Position numbers and translations under genes: made by a program
Part shown: positions 1 through 5,071 of the stretch, piece by piece
How positions within the stretch are numbered: position 1 is the first letter of the stretch
Layout: every line of letters starts with the position of its first letter
Notes under the pieces: model-generated
The model's input: only the letters and a program-made list of their open reading frames with translations
Told to the model about the DNA's origin: nothing
The model's database searches: none
Assembly: GCA_030830945.1 (NCBI GenBank)
Contig: JAURLY010000184.1
Location: 1-5,071 of the forward strand
Direction: 5' to 3'
Source: Gammaproteobacteria bacterium
Lineage (GTDB): Bacteria > Pseudomonadota > Gammaproteobacteria > Pseudomonadales > GM7GCV1
DNA: 5,071 nucleotides

Positions 1-585
1 GGCGCGGGTAAATCCACCAACATAGGTTTTATTCAGGCGTTTTTGGCTGACAGGGGAGTTGAACTGATCTCCACTCGTGAGCCCGGTGGAACAGTTTATG
101 CGGAAAAAATCCGCAATCTTCTTTTGGACCACGACGATGAGCCTCTCGATTCGATGGCTGAGTTATTGCTGATCTTCGCTGCCAGGGCCCAGCATTTGAA
201 CCAGTTGATCCTCCCTGCACTTAATGAGGGAAAATGGGTGCTCTGTGATCGCTTTACAGATGCTACCTATGCCTACCAGGGGGCCGGCCGTAAACTCGGC
301 ATGTCCAAAGTGGCAGATCTGGAAAACCTGGTGCAGGGGGAATTGCGTCCTGACTTAACGCTCATTCTGGATATTCCCGTAGATGTAGGAATGGAGCGGG
401 TTGCCGGCCGCGGTGAGTTTGACCGCTTTGAAAGTGAACAGCAGGAATTTTTTGAATCAGTCCGTCAGTCATATCTTGAACTGGCCCAGGCGTCCCCTGA
501 TCGCTACGCCGTGATTGATACATGCAATTCACTTGAGCAGGTGCAATCAGATATTGCTCTGATACTGGAGCAACTGCTGCCATGA
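1..585 (+). CDS. tmk: Thymidylate kinase (dTMP kinase), 5'-truncated by window edge
   Basis: Cytoplasmic kinase that phosphorylates dTMP to dTDP with ATP, a required step of dTTP synthesis. The reading frame is open from base 1, where translation enters the Walker A P-loop as GAGKST (partial residues 1-6). It continues to a TGA at 583-585, giving 194 visible residues. Family members are about 205-215 residues, so some 12-14 N-terminal residues lie outside the window; the internal ATG at 43 is not the start. Visible motifs are TREPGG (about 25-30), the substrate-site DRF (83-85) followed by YQG (92-94), and the LID segment around 133-143. The LID carries arginines (GRGEFDRF), the pattern of the bacterial type with a catalytic LID arginine. 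The 3' end overlaps holB by four bases (ATGA), which suggests translational coupling. The identification is firm. Confidence 0.97.
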   Translation, partial: GAGKSTNIGFIQAFLADRGVELISTREPGGTVYAEKIRNLLLDHDDEPLDSMAELLLIFAARAQHLNQLILPALNEGKWVLCDRFTDATYAYQGAGRKLGMSKVADLENLVQGELRPDLTLILDIPVDVGMERVAGRGEFDRFESEQQEFFESVRQSYLELAQASPDRYAVIDTCNSLEQVQSDIALILEQLLP

Positions 586-1511
586 TTGCCAACTATTCCT
601 GGTTGGCAGAGCCCTTTGCCAAAATCCGGCGTGATGCTGAATCCGAGAGACTGGCGCACGCACTACTGGTCACTGGCGGCCTTGGTTCGGGTACTGCTGA
701 ATTTTGCCGAGAAATAGCTGCGTATAGGCTCTGCCAGTCCCCGGGGGAAAATGCATGTGGAAACTGCAAGGCATGCCAACTATTTGATGCGGGCAGTCAT
801 CCCGATCTTCGCTTGCTGGAGCCAGAAGGCGCTGCCAAGAGTATTCGAGTTGACCAAATTCGTTCGTTGACCGGGTTTATTGCTCAAACGCCTCAAATTG
901 GCAATTGGAAATTGGTCATTATTGAGATGGCTGATCGCATGAACCAAAATGCGGCCAATGCTTTGCTAAAGATGCTAGAAGAGCCCTCAGGAAATTGTCT
1001 GATTTTGCTCGCGACAGAGCGCCCGCAATTGCTCTTGCCTACCGTGCGAAGCCGTTGCTCCAAGCTGAGGATCAAGGCGCCATCAGTTAGCCAGTCTGTG
1101 AACTATTTGGTCGAGCAGGGTATGTCTCAGGAACAGGCAGAACAGCTTGTTAGTCAGGTTGGAGCGCGACCAATTCAGATTCAGGAGTGGTTGCAACAAG
1201 ATATTCTGCCGCAGTGGCAAACATCCATGAAAAAATTGCAGGCACTGGATACAGGCCAAACCTCGCCCATCGCGGTTGCCAGCGAATTGGCAAGCATGGA
1301 TTTTTCACTTCTAATTTCCTGGGCAATGCAATTTGTGGCTGGACGCTCCCGGTTACTGGCGTTTAAAGATCGTGAGCGATCTCGGGCCTACCTTGAGTTA
1401 TTCGAGCGTTTGAAAGATTGCCGCAGAGAGCTGGATGCTGGAACCAATCCAAATCCCCAACTTGCCCTGGAAAGTTTGTTTGTCCAATGGCAGTCCGTTG
1501 TCCATAATTAG
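582..1511 (+). CDS. holB: DNA polymerase III delta' subunit (clamp loader)
   Basis: Delta' subunit of the DNA polymerase III clamp-loader complex, which with delta and gamma/tau opens the beta clamp and loads it on primed DNA. The protein has 309 residues, slightly shorter than the E. coli protein. An AAA+ fold is evident: HALLVTGGLGSG (about 26-37) is a degenerate Walker A lacking the lysine, as is typical of delta', which does not hydrolyse ATP. Four zinc-ligand cysteines are at 51, 59, 62 and 65 (CGNCKAC). NALLKMLEEP is at 126-135, and the SRC motif supplying the trans-acting arginine finger is at 157-159. The C-terminal third is variable, as usual. The ATG at 582 overlaps the tmk stop. 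A GGAG lies at 567-570, 11 bases upstream, so coupling to tmk translation probably matters. The tmk-holB pair is widely conserved in gammaproteobacteria. Confidence 0.95.
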   Translation: MIANYSWLAEPFAKIRRDAESERLAHALLVTGGLGSGTAEFCREIAAYRLCQSPGENACGNCKACQLFDAGSHPDLRLLEPEGAAKSIRVDQIRSLTGFIAQTPQIGNWKLVIIEMADRMNQNAANALLKMLEEPSGNCLILLATERPQLLLPTVRSRCSKLRIKAPSVSQSVNYLVEQGMSQEQAEQLVSQVGARPIQIQEWLQQDILPQWQTSMKKLQALDTGQTSPIAVASELASMDFSLLISWAMQFVAGRSRLLAFKDRERSRAYLELFERLKDCRRELDAGTNPNPQLALESLFVQWQSVVHN

Positions 1512-1543
1512 TCATTACCGGTTGAGCATTCGATTTGTTCGCA

Positions 1544-1572
1544 TTGCCTGCTTCATGCTCGCTCTATACAAT
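1544..1572 (+). promoter_or_regulatory. Candidate sigma70 promoter for pilZ
   Basis: In the 90-base gap between holB and pilZ there is a -35-like TTGCCT (1544-1549, 4 of 6 to TTGACA). It is followed by a 17-base spacer and a -10-like TACAAT (1567-1572, 5 of 6 to TATAAT). Transcription would start near 1579, leaving a short leader of about 20 bases that contains the pilZ ribosome site. This is a match by eye with optimal spacing. Such matches also arise by chance, and pilZ could equally be read from the tmk-holB transcript. Confidence 0.4.
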
Positions 1573-1589
1573 TCCAGCAAGAACTTCGC

Positions 1590-1595
1590 GAGGTG
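1590..1595 (+). promoter_or_regulatory. Ribosome binding site deciding the pilZ start
   Basis: GAGGTG at 1590-1595 is a perfect six-base complement to the anti-Shine-Dalgarno end of 16S rRNA. It lies six bases before the ATG at 1602. The alternative in-frame GTG at 1593 is part of this motif and has no comparable site of its own upstream. The ATG at 1602 is therefore the better start. Confidence 0.7.
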
Positions 1596-1601
1596 TTCAC
1601 T

Positions 1602-1949
1602 ATGGACATGAATATGGGAGCAGAAGGGGGCATTTTAACCCTGGAGCTTAAAGACCAGGCTGCGTTATACCAGGCTTACATGCCATTTGTGAAAGGCGGC
1701 GGCCTGTTTGTAAACACTGCTCGTCAATATTCTATTGGTGATGATGTATTCGTCCTGCTCACTTTGCTCGAACAAAGTGAACCAATTCCGGTTGCCGCCA
1801 AGGTTGTTTGGGTAACGCCCAAGGGCGCTACCTCCTATTTGCCAGGCATTGGTATCCAGCTGAGCGAAGACAACCGTGAATTAATGAATCGCATTGAGAC
1901 CCAACTGGCAGATCAACTTAATTCAAAAAAACCTACCTATACCATGTAG
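1602..1949 (+). CDS. pilZ: Type IV pilus assembly protein PilZ
   Basis: Small cytoplasmic PilZ-domain protein of 115 residues, close to the 118 of P. aeruginosa PilZ. Known family members are needed for type IV pilus biogenesis and, in Xanthomonas, bind the assembly ATPase PilB and the regulator FimX. Characteristic segments are GGILTLELKD (9-18), the YMPFVKGGGLFV block (26-37), KVVWVTPKGA (67-76) and PGIGIQL (81-87). The c-di-GMP-binding residues of canonical PilZ domains are missing: there is no RxxxR near the N terminus and the D/NxSxxG position is replaced. It therefore belongs to the non-binding pilus class. The start was chosen at ATG 1602 because GAGGTG lies six bases upstream; a GTG at 1593 would add three residues. 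The location after tmk-holB and before a TatD homologue is the Pseudomonas arrangement. No other pilus gene is in view. Confidence 0.93.
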   Translation: MDMNMGAEGGILTLELKDQAALYQAYMPFVKGGGLFVNTARQYSIGDDVFVLLTLLEQSEPIPVAAKVVWVTPKGATSYLPGIGIQLSEDNRELMNRIETQLADQLNSKKPTYTM

Positions 1950-1958
1950 GCAGTGGTC

Positions 1959-1983
1959 AGGGGCTTATCTTTAAGAGCCTTTT
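1959..1983 (+). terminator. Weak hairpin plus T-run after pilZ
   Basis: Downstream of the pilZ stop, CTTA (1964-1967) pairs with TAAG (1972-1975) around a four-base loop. Beyond a two-base AG bulge, GG (1962-1963) pairs with CC (1978-1979), and G-U pairs could extend the stem. TTTT follows at 1980-1983. The structure is short, A/T-rich and bulged, so it is at best a leaky terminator or attenuator between pilZ and the following gene. It may have no function. Confidence 0.25.
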
Positions 1984-2021
1984 CGCACAGACTTCAGAAG
2001 CATACCTGTAGTAACAGCTAT

Positions 2022-2792
2022 ATGATTGATTCCCACTGTCATCTTGACCGTCTTGATCTTAGTCCTTACGACAATTCTCTGGATAAGGCACTGGTCAATG
2101 CTCGGTCAAAGGGTGTAGAAGGTTTTCTCTGTATTGGTATCGGGTTTGATAAGGCCGCCGAGATGGTTGAACTGCAATCTAGGTATCCAGATGTCTGGCT
2201 GTCCCTGGGTGTGCACCCGCTTGATCATGAGCAGGCAGTTGATACGGATACTCTGATGAAGTGGTGTGCCTTGCCAGAAGTGATTGCCGTTGGTGAGACT
2301 GGGTTGGATTATCACTACCGTCCCGAAACCCGCGAGCTGCAACTGGACTCATTCGCCCAACACTTGGCTGCAGCTGATGAATTAAGAAAGCCAGTGATTG
2401 TCCATACCAGATCGGCAAAAAAAGATACTCTGGATTTAATACGCGCACAAAAAAGTGATTCAGCGGGAATACTGCATTGTTTTACCGAGTGTTGGGATAT
2501 GGCCTCCCAAGCCCTGAATATGGGCTATTACGTTTCTATATCTGGCATAGTGACATTCAGGAACGCTGAAAATGTTCGGGACGTCGCAAAACAAATCCCC
2601 ATGGATCGACTGCTGATTGAAACCGATTCCCCCTATTTGGCCCCGGTTCCTTTTCGTGGCAAAAGTAATGAGCCTTCATACCTCCCCAGTACGGCAGAAT
2701 TTATTGCGCAGTTGCGAGGTGTTTCCCTAGAAGATTTAATAGCTGCGACCACCGAAAATTTTTATCGTCTGTTTCCCTCGACCAAGACTTAG
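2022..2792 (+). CDS. ycfH: TatD family metal-dependent hydrolase (YcfH type)
   Basis: Predicted cytoplasmic metallo-deoxyribonuclease or hydrolase of the TatD family in the amidohydrolase-like TIM-barrel superfamily, 256 residues, the usual length. Metal ligands are all recognisable: HxH at H5 and H7 (MIDSHCHLD), E92 in VGETGLDY, H128 in VIVHTR, H152 in GILHCF, and D202 in ETDSPYLAP. The C terminus has the usual RGKSNEP and ENFYRLF elements. The start is ATG 2022, because the family begins right at the MxDSHCH motif; an in-frame GTG at 1953 would add 23 unrelated residues. The ribosome site is weak. Position after tmk-holB (-pilZ) matches E. coli ycfH and P. aeruginosa PA2959, so this is the YcfH paralogue rather than TatD proper. 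The natural substrate of YcfH is not well settled, and nuclease activity is inferred from family. Confidence 0.93.
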   Translation: MIDSHCHLDRLDLSPYDNSLDKALVNARSKGVEGFLCIGIGFDKAAEMVELQSRYPDVWLSLGVHPLDHEQAVDTDTLMKWCALPEVIAVGETGLDYHYRPETRELQLDSFAQHLAAADELRKPVIVHTRSAKKDTLDLIRAQKSDSAGILHCFTECWDMASQALNMGYYVSISGIVTFRNAENVRDVAKQIPMDRLLIETDSPYLAPVPFRGKSNEPSYLPSTAEFIAQLRGVSLEDLIAATTENFYRLFPSTKT

Positions 2793-2800
2793 GGAAACAG
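2769..2800 (+). terminator. Perfect 10-bp inverted repeat across the tatD stop codon
   Basis: CTGTTTCCCT (2769-2778) and AGGGAAACAG (2791-2800) are exact reverse complements separated by 12 bases. The second arm begins inside the TAG stop (2790-2792) of the TatD-family gene. The RNA would form a 10-bp stem with a GGG/CCC core. Only two T bases follow directly, so it lacks the U-tract of a classical intrinsic terminator. It may be a partial terminator, a 3'-end stabiliser or a processing site separating the upstream genes from dut. The symmetry is certain from the sequence; the function is inferred. Confidence 0.45.
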
Positions 2801-2852
2801 TTGGATTGCGAATACCTAAATTAAAAAATAAAGCACATTGGAATAAACCAGA

Positions 2853-3311
2853 ATGCAAAAAATAGAGTTAAAAATACTGGATTCCCGGGTAGGGACAGAA
2901 GATTTTCCACTGCCAGCCTATGCTACAAACGGTTCAGCTGGCGTTGATTTGCGCGCCTGTCTGGATGAGGATCTGGTGTTGTCACCGGGTCAAACAGAGC
3001 TGGTGCCGACCGGTATTGCCATCCATATAAAAGATCCAGGGCTGGCGGCAACCATTTTGCCGCGATCTGGTTTGGGCCATAAACATGGAATAGTTCTGGG
3101 GAATTTGGTTGGACTGATTGACTCAGACTACCAGGGCCAGTTATTTATTTCGGTTTGGAATCGTGGCAGTCAGGCTTTTACTATTTCTCCTGGTGAGCGT
3201 ATTGCTCAACTCGTTATTGTGCCGGTTGTCCAGGTCGGCTTTCAGGTCGTAGAAGAATTTGGTGAAAGTGAACGTGGTGAAGGCGGTTTTGGACACTCGG
3301 GTACTCGCTAG
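2853..3311 (+). CDS. dut: Deoxyuridine 5'-triphosphate nucleotidohydrolase (dUTPase)
   Basis: Trimeric dUTPase that hydrolyses dUTP to dUMP and pyrophosphate. This keeps uracil out of DNA and supplies dUMP for thymidylate synthesis. It has 152 residues, the normal bacterial length, with all five motifs. Motif 1 is AGVDLRA (29-35), motif 2 is PRSGLGHKHG (70-79), and motif 3 is GLIDSDYQG (87-95) with catalytic Asp90. Motif 4 is GERIAQLVI (114-122), and motif 5 is the glycine-rich GEGGFGHSGTR tail (142-152). The start ATG is preceded by an A/T-rich 60-base leader with only a weak GGA about ten bases upstream; I found no convincing promoter there. In P. aeruginosa and E. coli dut lies near coaBC. 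Here it sits nine bases before ftsB, so it is relocated or an extra copy. Confidence 0.97.
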   Translation: MQKIELKILDSRVGTEDFPLPAYATNGSAGVDLRACLDEDLVLSPGQTELVPTGIAIHIKDPGLAATILPRSGLGHKHGIVLGNLVGLIDSDYQGQLFISVWNRGSQAFTISPGERIAQLVIVPVVQVGFQVVEEFGESERGEGGFGHSGTR

Positions 3312-3320
3312 AGAATAATC

Positions 3321-3632
3321 ATGCGCCTTGTATTTGGTTTGGGATTGCTGACTTTATTTTTGGTATTGCAATACCAGCTATGGATAGGTGACGGCAGTCT
3401 TGGACAGAGAGCAGAATTGCAGCAGGAAATCGATGCACAACAAATCAAAAACCAACAGTTAAGGGCTCGGAATGAAATTATTGCCAGGGAAATTGAAATT
3501 CTCTCCAGCAGTGATGAAGCCATAGAGGAGGTCGCGAGGTCAAAACTGGGTATGATTGGTGAGAATGAGAAGTTTTATATAATTCCTGAGCAAAAAAACG
3601 CCCCGTCTCCAGAGACGGCTCCGCCGCAATAA
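3321..3632 (+). CDS. ftsB: Cell division protein FtsB
   Basis: Small bitopic inner-membrane divisome protein that forms a complex with FtsL and FtsQ and helps activate septal peptidoglycan synthesis. It has 103 residues, like E. coli FtsB. A short cytoplasmic end leads into one transmembrane helix (about 3-19), then the family signature LQYQLWIGDGSL. A periplasmic coiled coil follows (about 29-62, rich in Q, E, L and N). The conserved segment EEVARSKLGMIGENEKFYIIPE (about 70-91) is next, then a short Pro-rich tail ending APPQ. The gap to dut is nine bases and holds an AGAGA that can serve as ribosome site, so the two are probably cotranscribed. In many gammaproteobacteria eno precedes ftsB; it does not here. 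The downstream order ispD-ispF-truD is typical. Confidence 0.94.
   Translation: MRLVFGLGLLTLFLVLQYQLWIGDGSLGQRAELQQEIDAQQIKNQQLRARNEIIAREIEILSSSDEAIEEVARSKLGMIGENEKFYIIPEQKNAPSPETAPPQ
3603..3618 (+). repeat. Perfect inverted repeat inside the ftsB 3' end
   Basis: CCGTCTC (3603-3609) and GAGACGG (3612-3618) are exact reverse complements, best read as a 6-bp stem with a CCAG tetraloop. The element lies in the codons for the Pro-rich FtsB tail, about 28 bases before the ispD ATG. No T-run follows, so it is not an intrinsic terminator. It could slow ribosomes or set relative expression of ftsB and ispD, or be accidental. Confidence 0.4.
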
Positions 3633-3645
3633 CCTGTTACCCAAG

Positions 3646-4371
3646 ATGTCAGATAAACCGAGACCCATTTACGCCATTGTGCCCGCTGCGGGTAGCGGCC
3701 AGCGCTTTGGCGGGCCCATTCCGAAACAGTATCTTCCCTTGTCTGGTATGACGGTTATAGAACACAGTCTTCAGCGACTATTGCCAAGGGTCGATAGAAT
3801 GGTTGTTGCATTGGCGGAAGACGACCAGGTCTTTCAGGGGCTCGACATCGCCAATCACCCAAAAGTAGAAATGGTGGTCGGTGGTGAGTCACGATCAGAA
3901 TCTGTTCAATCGGCACTAACTAAACTAAACATTGGCTCGGATGATTGGGTGCTGATTCATGATGCTGTCCGTCCGTTGGTCACCAGACAGGATCTTCATA
4001 ATTTGATAGCCAGATTGCAATTCCATCCGGTTGGCGGCCTTTTGGCGACGCCAGTTTTTGATACGGTTAAACGGGCGGATCAAGAGAAGCAGGTACTGCA
4101 ATCGGAAGACCGTGAAGGACTTTGGTTGGCGCAGACACCCCAAATGTTTCGTTATCGAAAGTTAAGTGAAGCGCTGGAAAAATGTGAGGGCGATGCCAGT
4201 GTGACAGACGAAAGCATGGCGCTAGAACAAGCTGGGCATAGGGTTCAGTTAGTGGAAGGCTCAAGAACCAATATTAAAATTACCCGGCCGGAAGATTTGC
4301 AATTGGCAGAGCTGATTCTGCGCCGGTTTACTGCGCAGGATTCTCCCGTCCTGGACGAGAGCGCTTACTAA
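3646..4371 (+). CDS. ispD: 2-C-methyl-D-erythritol 4-phosphate cytidylyltransferase
   Basis: Third enzyme of the MEP isoprenoid pathway. It joins CTP and 2-C-methyl-D-erythritol 4-phosphate to give CDP-methylerythritol and pyrophosphate in the cytoplasm. The protein has 241 residues, full length. The nucleotide-binding loop VPAAGSGQRF (12-21) and PKQYLPL (26-32) carry the key Arg20 and Lys27 at the same positions as in E. coli. HDAVRP contains Asp106, QTPQMF contains Thr164, and TNIKITRPEDL (208-218) contains Lys211, equivalent to E. coli Lys213. The start ATG is 13 bases after the ftsB stop with only a weak ribosome site, which suggests dependence on ftsB translation. The stop TAA overlaps the ispF ATG by one base. 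IspE, the intervening pathway enzyme, is not in view, as is usual. Confidence 0.97.
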   Translation: MSDKPRPIYAIVPAAGSGQRFGGPIPKQYLPLSGMTVIEHSLQRLLPRVDRMVVALAEDDQVFQGLDIANHPKVEMVVGGESRSESVQSALTKLNIGSDDWVLIHDAVRPLVTRQDLHNLIARLQFHPVGGLLATPVFDTVKRADQEKQVLQSEDREGLWLAQTPQMFRYRKLSEALEKCEGDASVTDESMALEQAGHRVQLVEGSRTNIKITRPEDLQLAELILRRFTAQDSPVLDESAY

Positions 4372-4859
4372 TGCGTATTGGTCAGGGTGTAGACGTCCAT
4401 GCCTTTGGGCCAATTGGTGAAGAAGACCATATTTTTGTGGGTGGCGTAAGGATTCCTCATCAATGTGGTGTCTTGGCTCATTCTGATGGGGATGTGTTGT
4501 TGCATGCGCTCTGTGATGCCCTTTTGGGAGCGATTGCCGCAGGCGATATTGGACACCATTTTCCCGACAACGATGAGCGCTGGAAGGGTGCGGACAGTCG
4601 TGTGCTTTTGCGCGAATGCTATCGTCTGGTGAAAGACAAGGGTTTCCGCCTGGTCAATCTGGATAGCTGTATTGTTGCGCAAAAGCCCAAAATGGCCCCT
4701 CATATCGAAGCCATGCGGGCCATAATTGCCCAAGATCTTGAAATAGGAGTTGATCGGGTTAGTGTCAAAGCAACTACCACGGAAAAGCTTGGTTTTACCG
4801 GCAGGGAAGAAGGGATTGCTGCCCACGCCTGCGTACTGCTGTCAGAAGTGCAAAGCTGA
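4371..4859 (+). CDS. ispF: 2-C-methyl-D-erythritol 2,4-cyclodiphosphate synthase
   Basis: Fifth step of the MEP pathway: the trimeric zinc enzyme cyclises CDP-methylerythritol 2-phosphate to MEcPP with release of CMP. It has 162 residues, full length. Zinc ligands are Asp8 and His10 (GVDVHAF) and His45 (HSDGDVLLHAL). His45 equals E. coli His42, because a three-residue insertion lies in the loop around residues 14-20. GDIGHHFPD (58-66) and the signature VKATTTEKLGFTGREEGIA near the C terminus are complete. Most family members start GHG, whereas this one has GQG (4-6), a mild substitution. Translation is probably coupled to ispD through TAATG, with GAGAG about nine bases upstream as ribosome site. 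The long opposite-strand reading frame over this gene is a shadow. Confidence 0.97.
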   Translation: MRIGQGVDVHAFGPIGEEDHIFVGGVRIPHQCGVLAHSDGDVLLHALCDALLGAIAAGDIGHHFPDNDERWKGADSRVLLRECYRLVKDKGFRLVNLDSCIVAQKPKMAPHIEAMRAIIAQDLEIGVDRVSVKATTTEKLGFTGREEGIAAHACVLLSEVQS

Positions 4860-4863
4860 AGAG
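4858..4863 (+). promoter_or_regulatory. Ribosome binding site for the TTG start of truD
   Basis: GAAGAG (4858-4863) overlaps the ispF stop codon and lies eight bases before the TTG at 4872. It is a moderate Shine-Dalgarno match at good spacing. It supports the TTG as the truD start and implies coupling to ispF termination. Confidence 0.5.
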
Positions 4864-4871
4864 TCATATTC

Positions 4872-5071
4872 TTGGAGTTTAAGATCCACTTCGCCCGGCA
4901 GAATTTGCCTAAGCTTGCACGCTGCCAAGGGCGTATCCGATCCGAAAATACGGATTTTCAGGTAGATGAAATTTTGGGTTTTGAGCCTCAGGGTGAGGGC
5001 GAGCACGTTTATCTACATATTCGAAAGACCGGACAGAATACCGTTTGGGTAAAGGAGCAACTGGCCAGTAA
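4872..5071 (+). CDS. truD: tRNA pseudouridine synthase D, 3'-truncated, TTG start
   Basis: TruD converts U13 of certain tRNAs, including tRNA-Glu, to pseudouridine. Only the first 66 codons plus two bases are visible before the window ends. The decisive stretch is GRIRSENTDFQVDEILGF followed by EPQGEGEHVYLHIRKTGQNT, which aligns clearly with the TruD N terminus (E. coli has LKANPEDFVVVEDLGF, then EPDGEGEHILVRI). The frame is the same as that of ispF and is open after the ispF TGA. It contains no ATG or GTG before the conserved region. TTG at 4872 gives a normal-length N terminus and has GAAGAG eight bases upstream. TTG at 4905 is an alternative with no ribosome site. The catalytic aspartate lies beyond the window. 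The ispF-truD order is conserved in gammaproteobacteria, with surE expected next. Confidence 0.85.
   Translation, partial: MEFKIHFARQNLPKLARCQGRIRSENTDFQVDEILGFEPQGEGEHVYLHIRKTGQNTVWVKEQLAS

Noticed and set aside
283..410. GCCGGCCG occurring twice in tmk (near 283 and 403)
   Set aside because: The two copies are in unrelated coding contexts, have no shared flanks, and are a simple G/C palindrome.
1524..1560. Inverted repeat GAGCAT/ATGCTC in the holB-pilZ gap
   Set aside because: It has six-base arms 25 bases apart, no extension and no relation to a known operator. Chance is a sufficient explanation.
1953..2021. N-terminal extension of the TatD-family protein from a GTG at 1953
   Set aside because: The 23 added residues precede the MIDSHCH motif at which family members begin, and they would span the hairpin region.
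2106..2448. Two overlapping minus-strand open frames inside tatD
   Set aside because: They are shadows of a gene with complete metal-ligand motifs, with no ribosome sites or recognisable domains.
4368..4826. 152-residue open frame on the minus strand
   Set aside because: It lies wholly opposite ispF, whose conserved zinc and signature motifs establish the coding strand. The translation shows no family resemblance.
4932..4955. Two mutually exclusive 5-bp stems (CGTAT/ATACG and ATCCG/CGGAT) in early truD
   Set aside because: The stems are very short and lie within conserved coding sequence, too weak to call a regulatory switch.
4750..4965. 71-residue plus-strand open frame across the ispF-truD junction
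   Set aside because: It is a different frame overlapping the ispF C terminus and truD N terminus, both clearly coding by homology.

Overview
The window is a densely packed, single-strand (+) stretch of housekeeping genes from a gammaproteobacterium with roughly balanced base composition. The evidence is gene content and order. The segment tmk-holB-pilZ-tatD matches the arrangement known from Pseudomonas and relatives. The segment ftsB-ispD-ispF-truD is a conserved gammaproteobacterial cluster. The protein sequences look free-living and marine-type (Cellvibrionales, Pseudomonadales or Oceanospirillales relatives), but the genus cannot be fixed from sequence reading alone.

Layout. Bases 1-585 hold the 3' part of tmk, cut inside its P-loop by the window edge. 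It overlaps holB (582-1511) by an ATGA junction. A 90-base gap with a plausible sigma70 promoter precedes pilZ (1602-1949). A 72-base gap with a weak hairpin and T-run leads to a YcfH-type TatD family metallohydrolase (2022-2792). A perfect 10-bp inverted repeat straddles the tatD stop codon, followed by an A/T-rich leader and dut (2853-3311). Then follow, almost without gaps, ftsB (3321-3632), ispD (3646-4371), ispF (4371-4859, TAATG overlap) and the 5' end of truD. truD begins at a TTG codon near 4872 and runs off the right edge. No stretch longer than about 100 bases is free of genes.

How the genes fit together. Tmk and Dut serve dTTP supply: Dut yields dUMP and removes dUTP, and Tmk phosphorylates dTMP. 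HolB is the clamp-loader delta' subunit. PilZ is a type IV pilus assembly factor and the TatD homologue a metal-dependent nuclease or hydrolase. FtsB is a divisome protein. IspD and IspF are two steps of the MEP isoprenoid pathway and TruD is a tRNA pseudouridine synthase. The unusual point is the join: two clusters that lie apart in P. aeruginosa are adjacent here, and dut sits directly upstream of ftsB where eno is usually found.

I saw no mobile element, CRISPR array, RNA gene, phage gene or defence system, and no sign of a new biological system. The findings are modest points about gene order, start codons and RNA hairpins.
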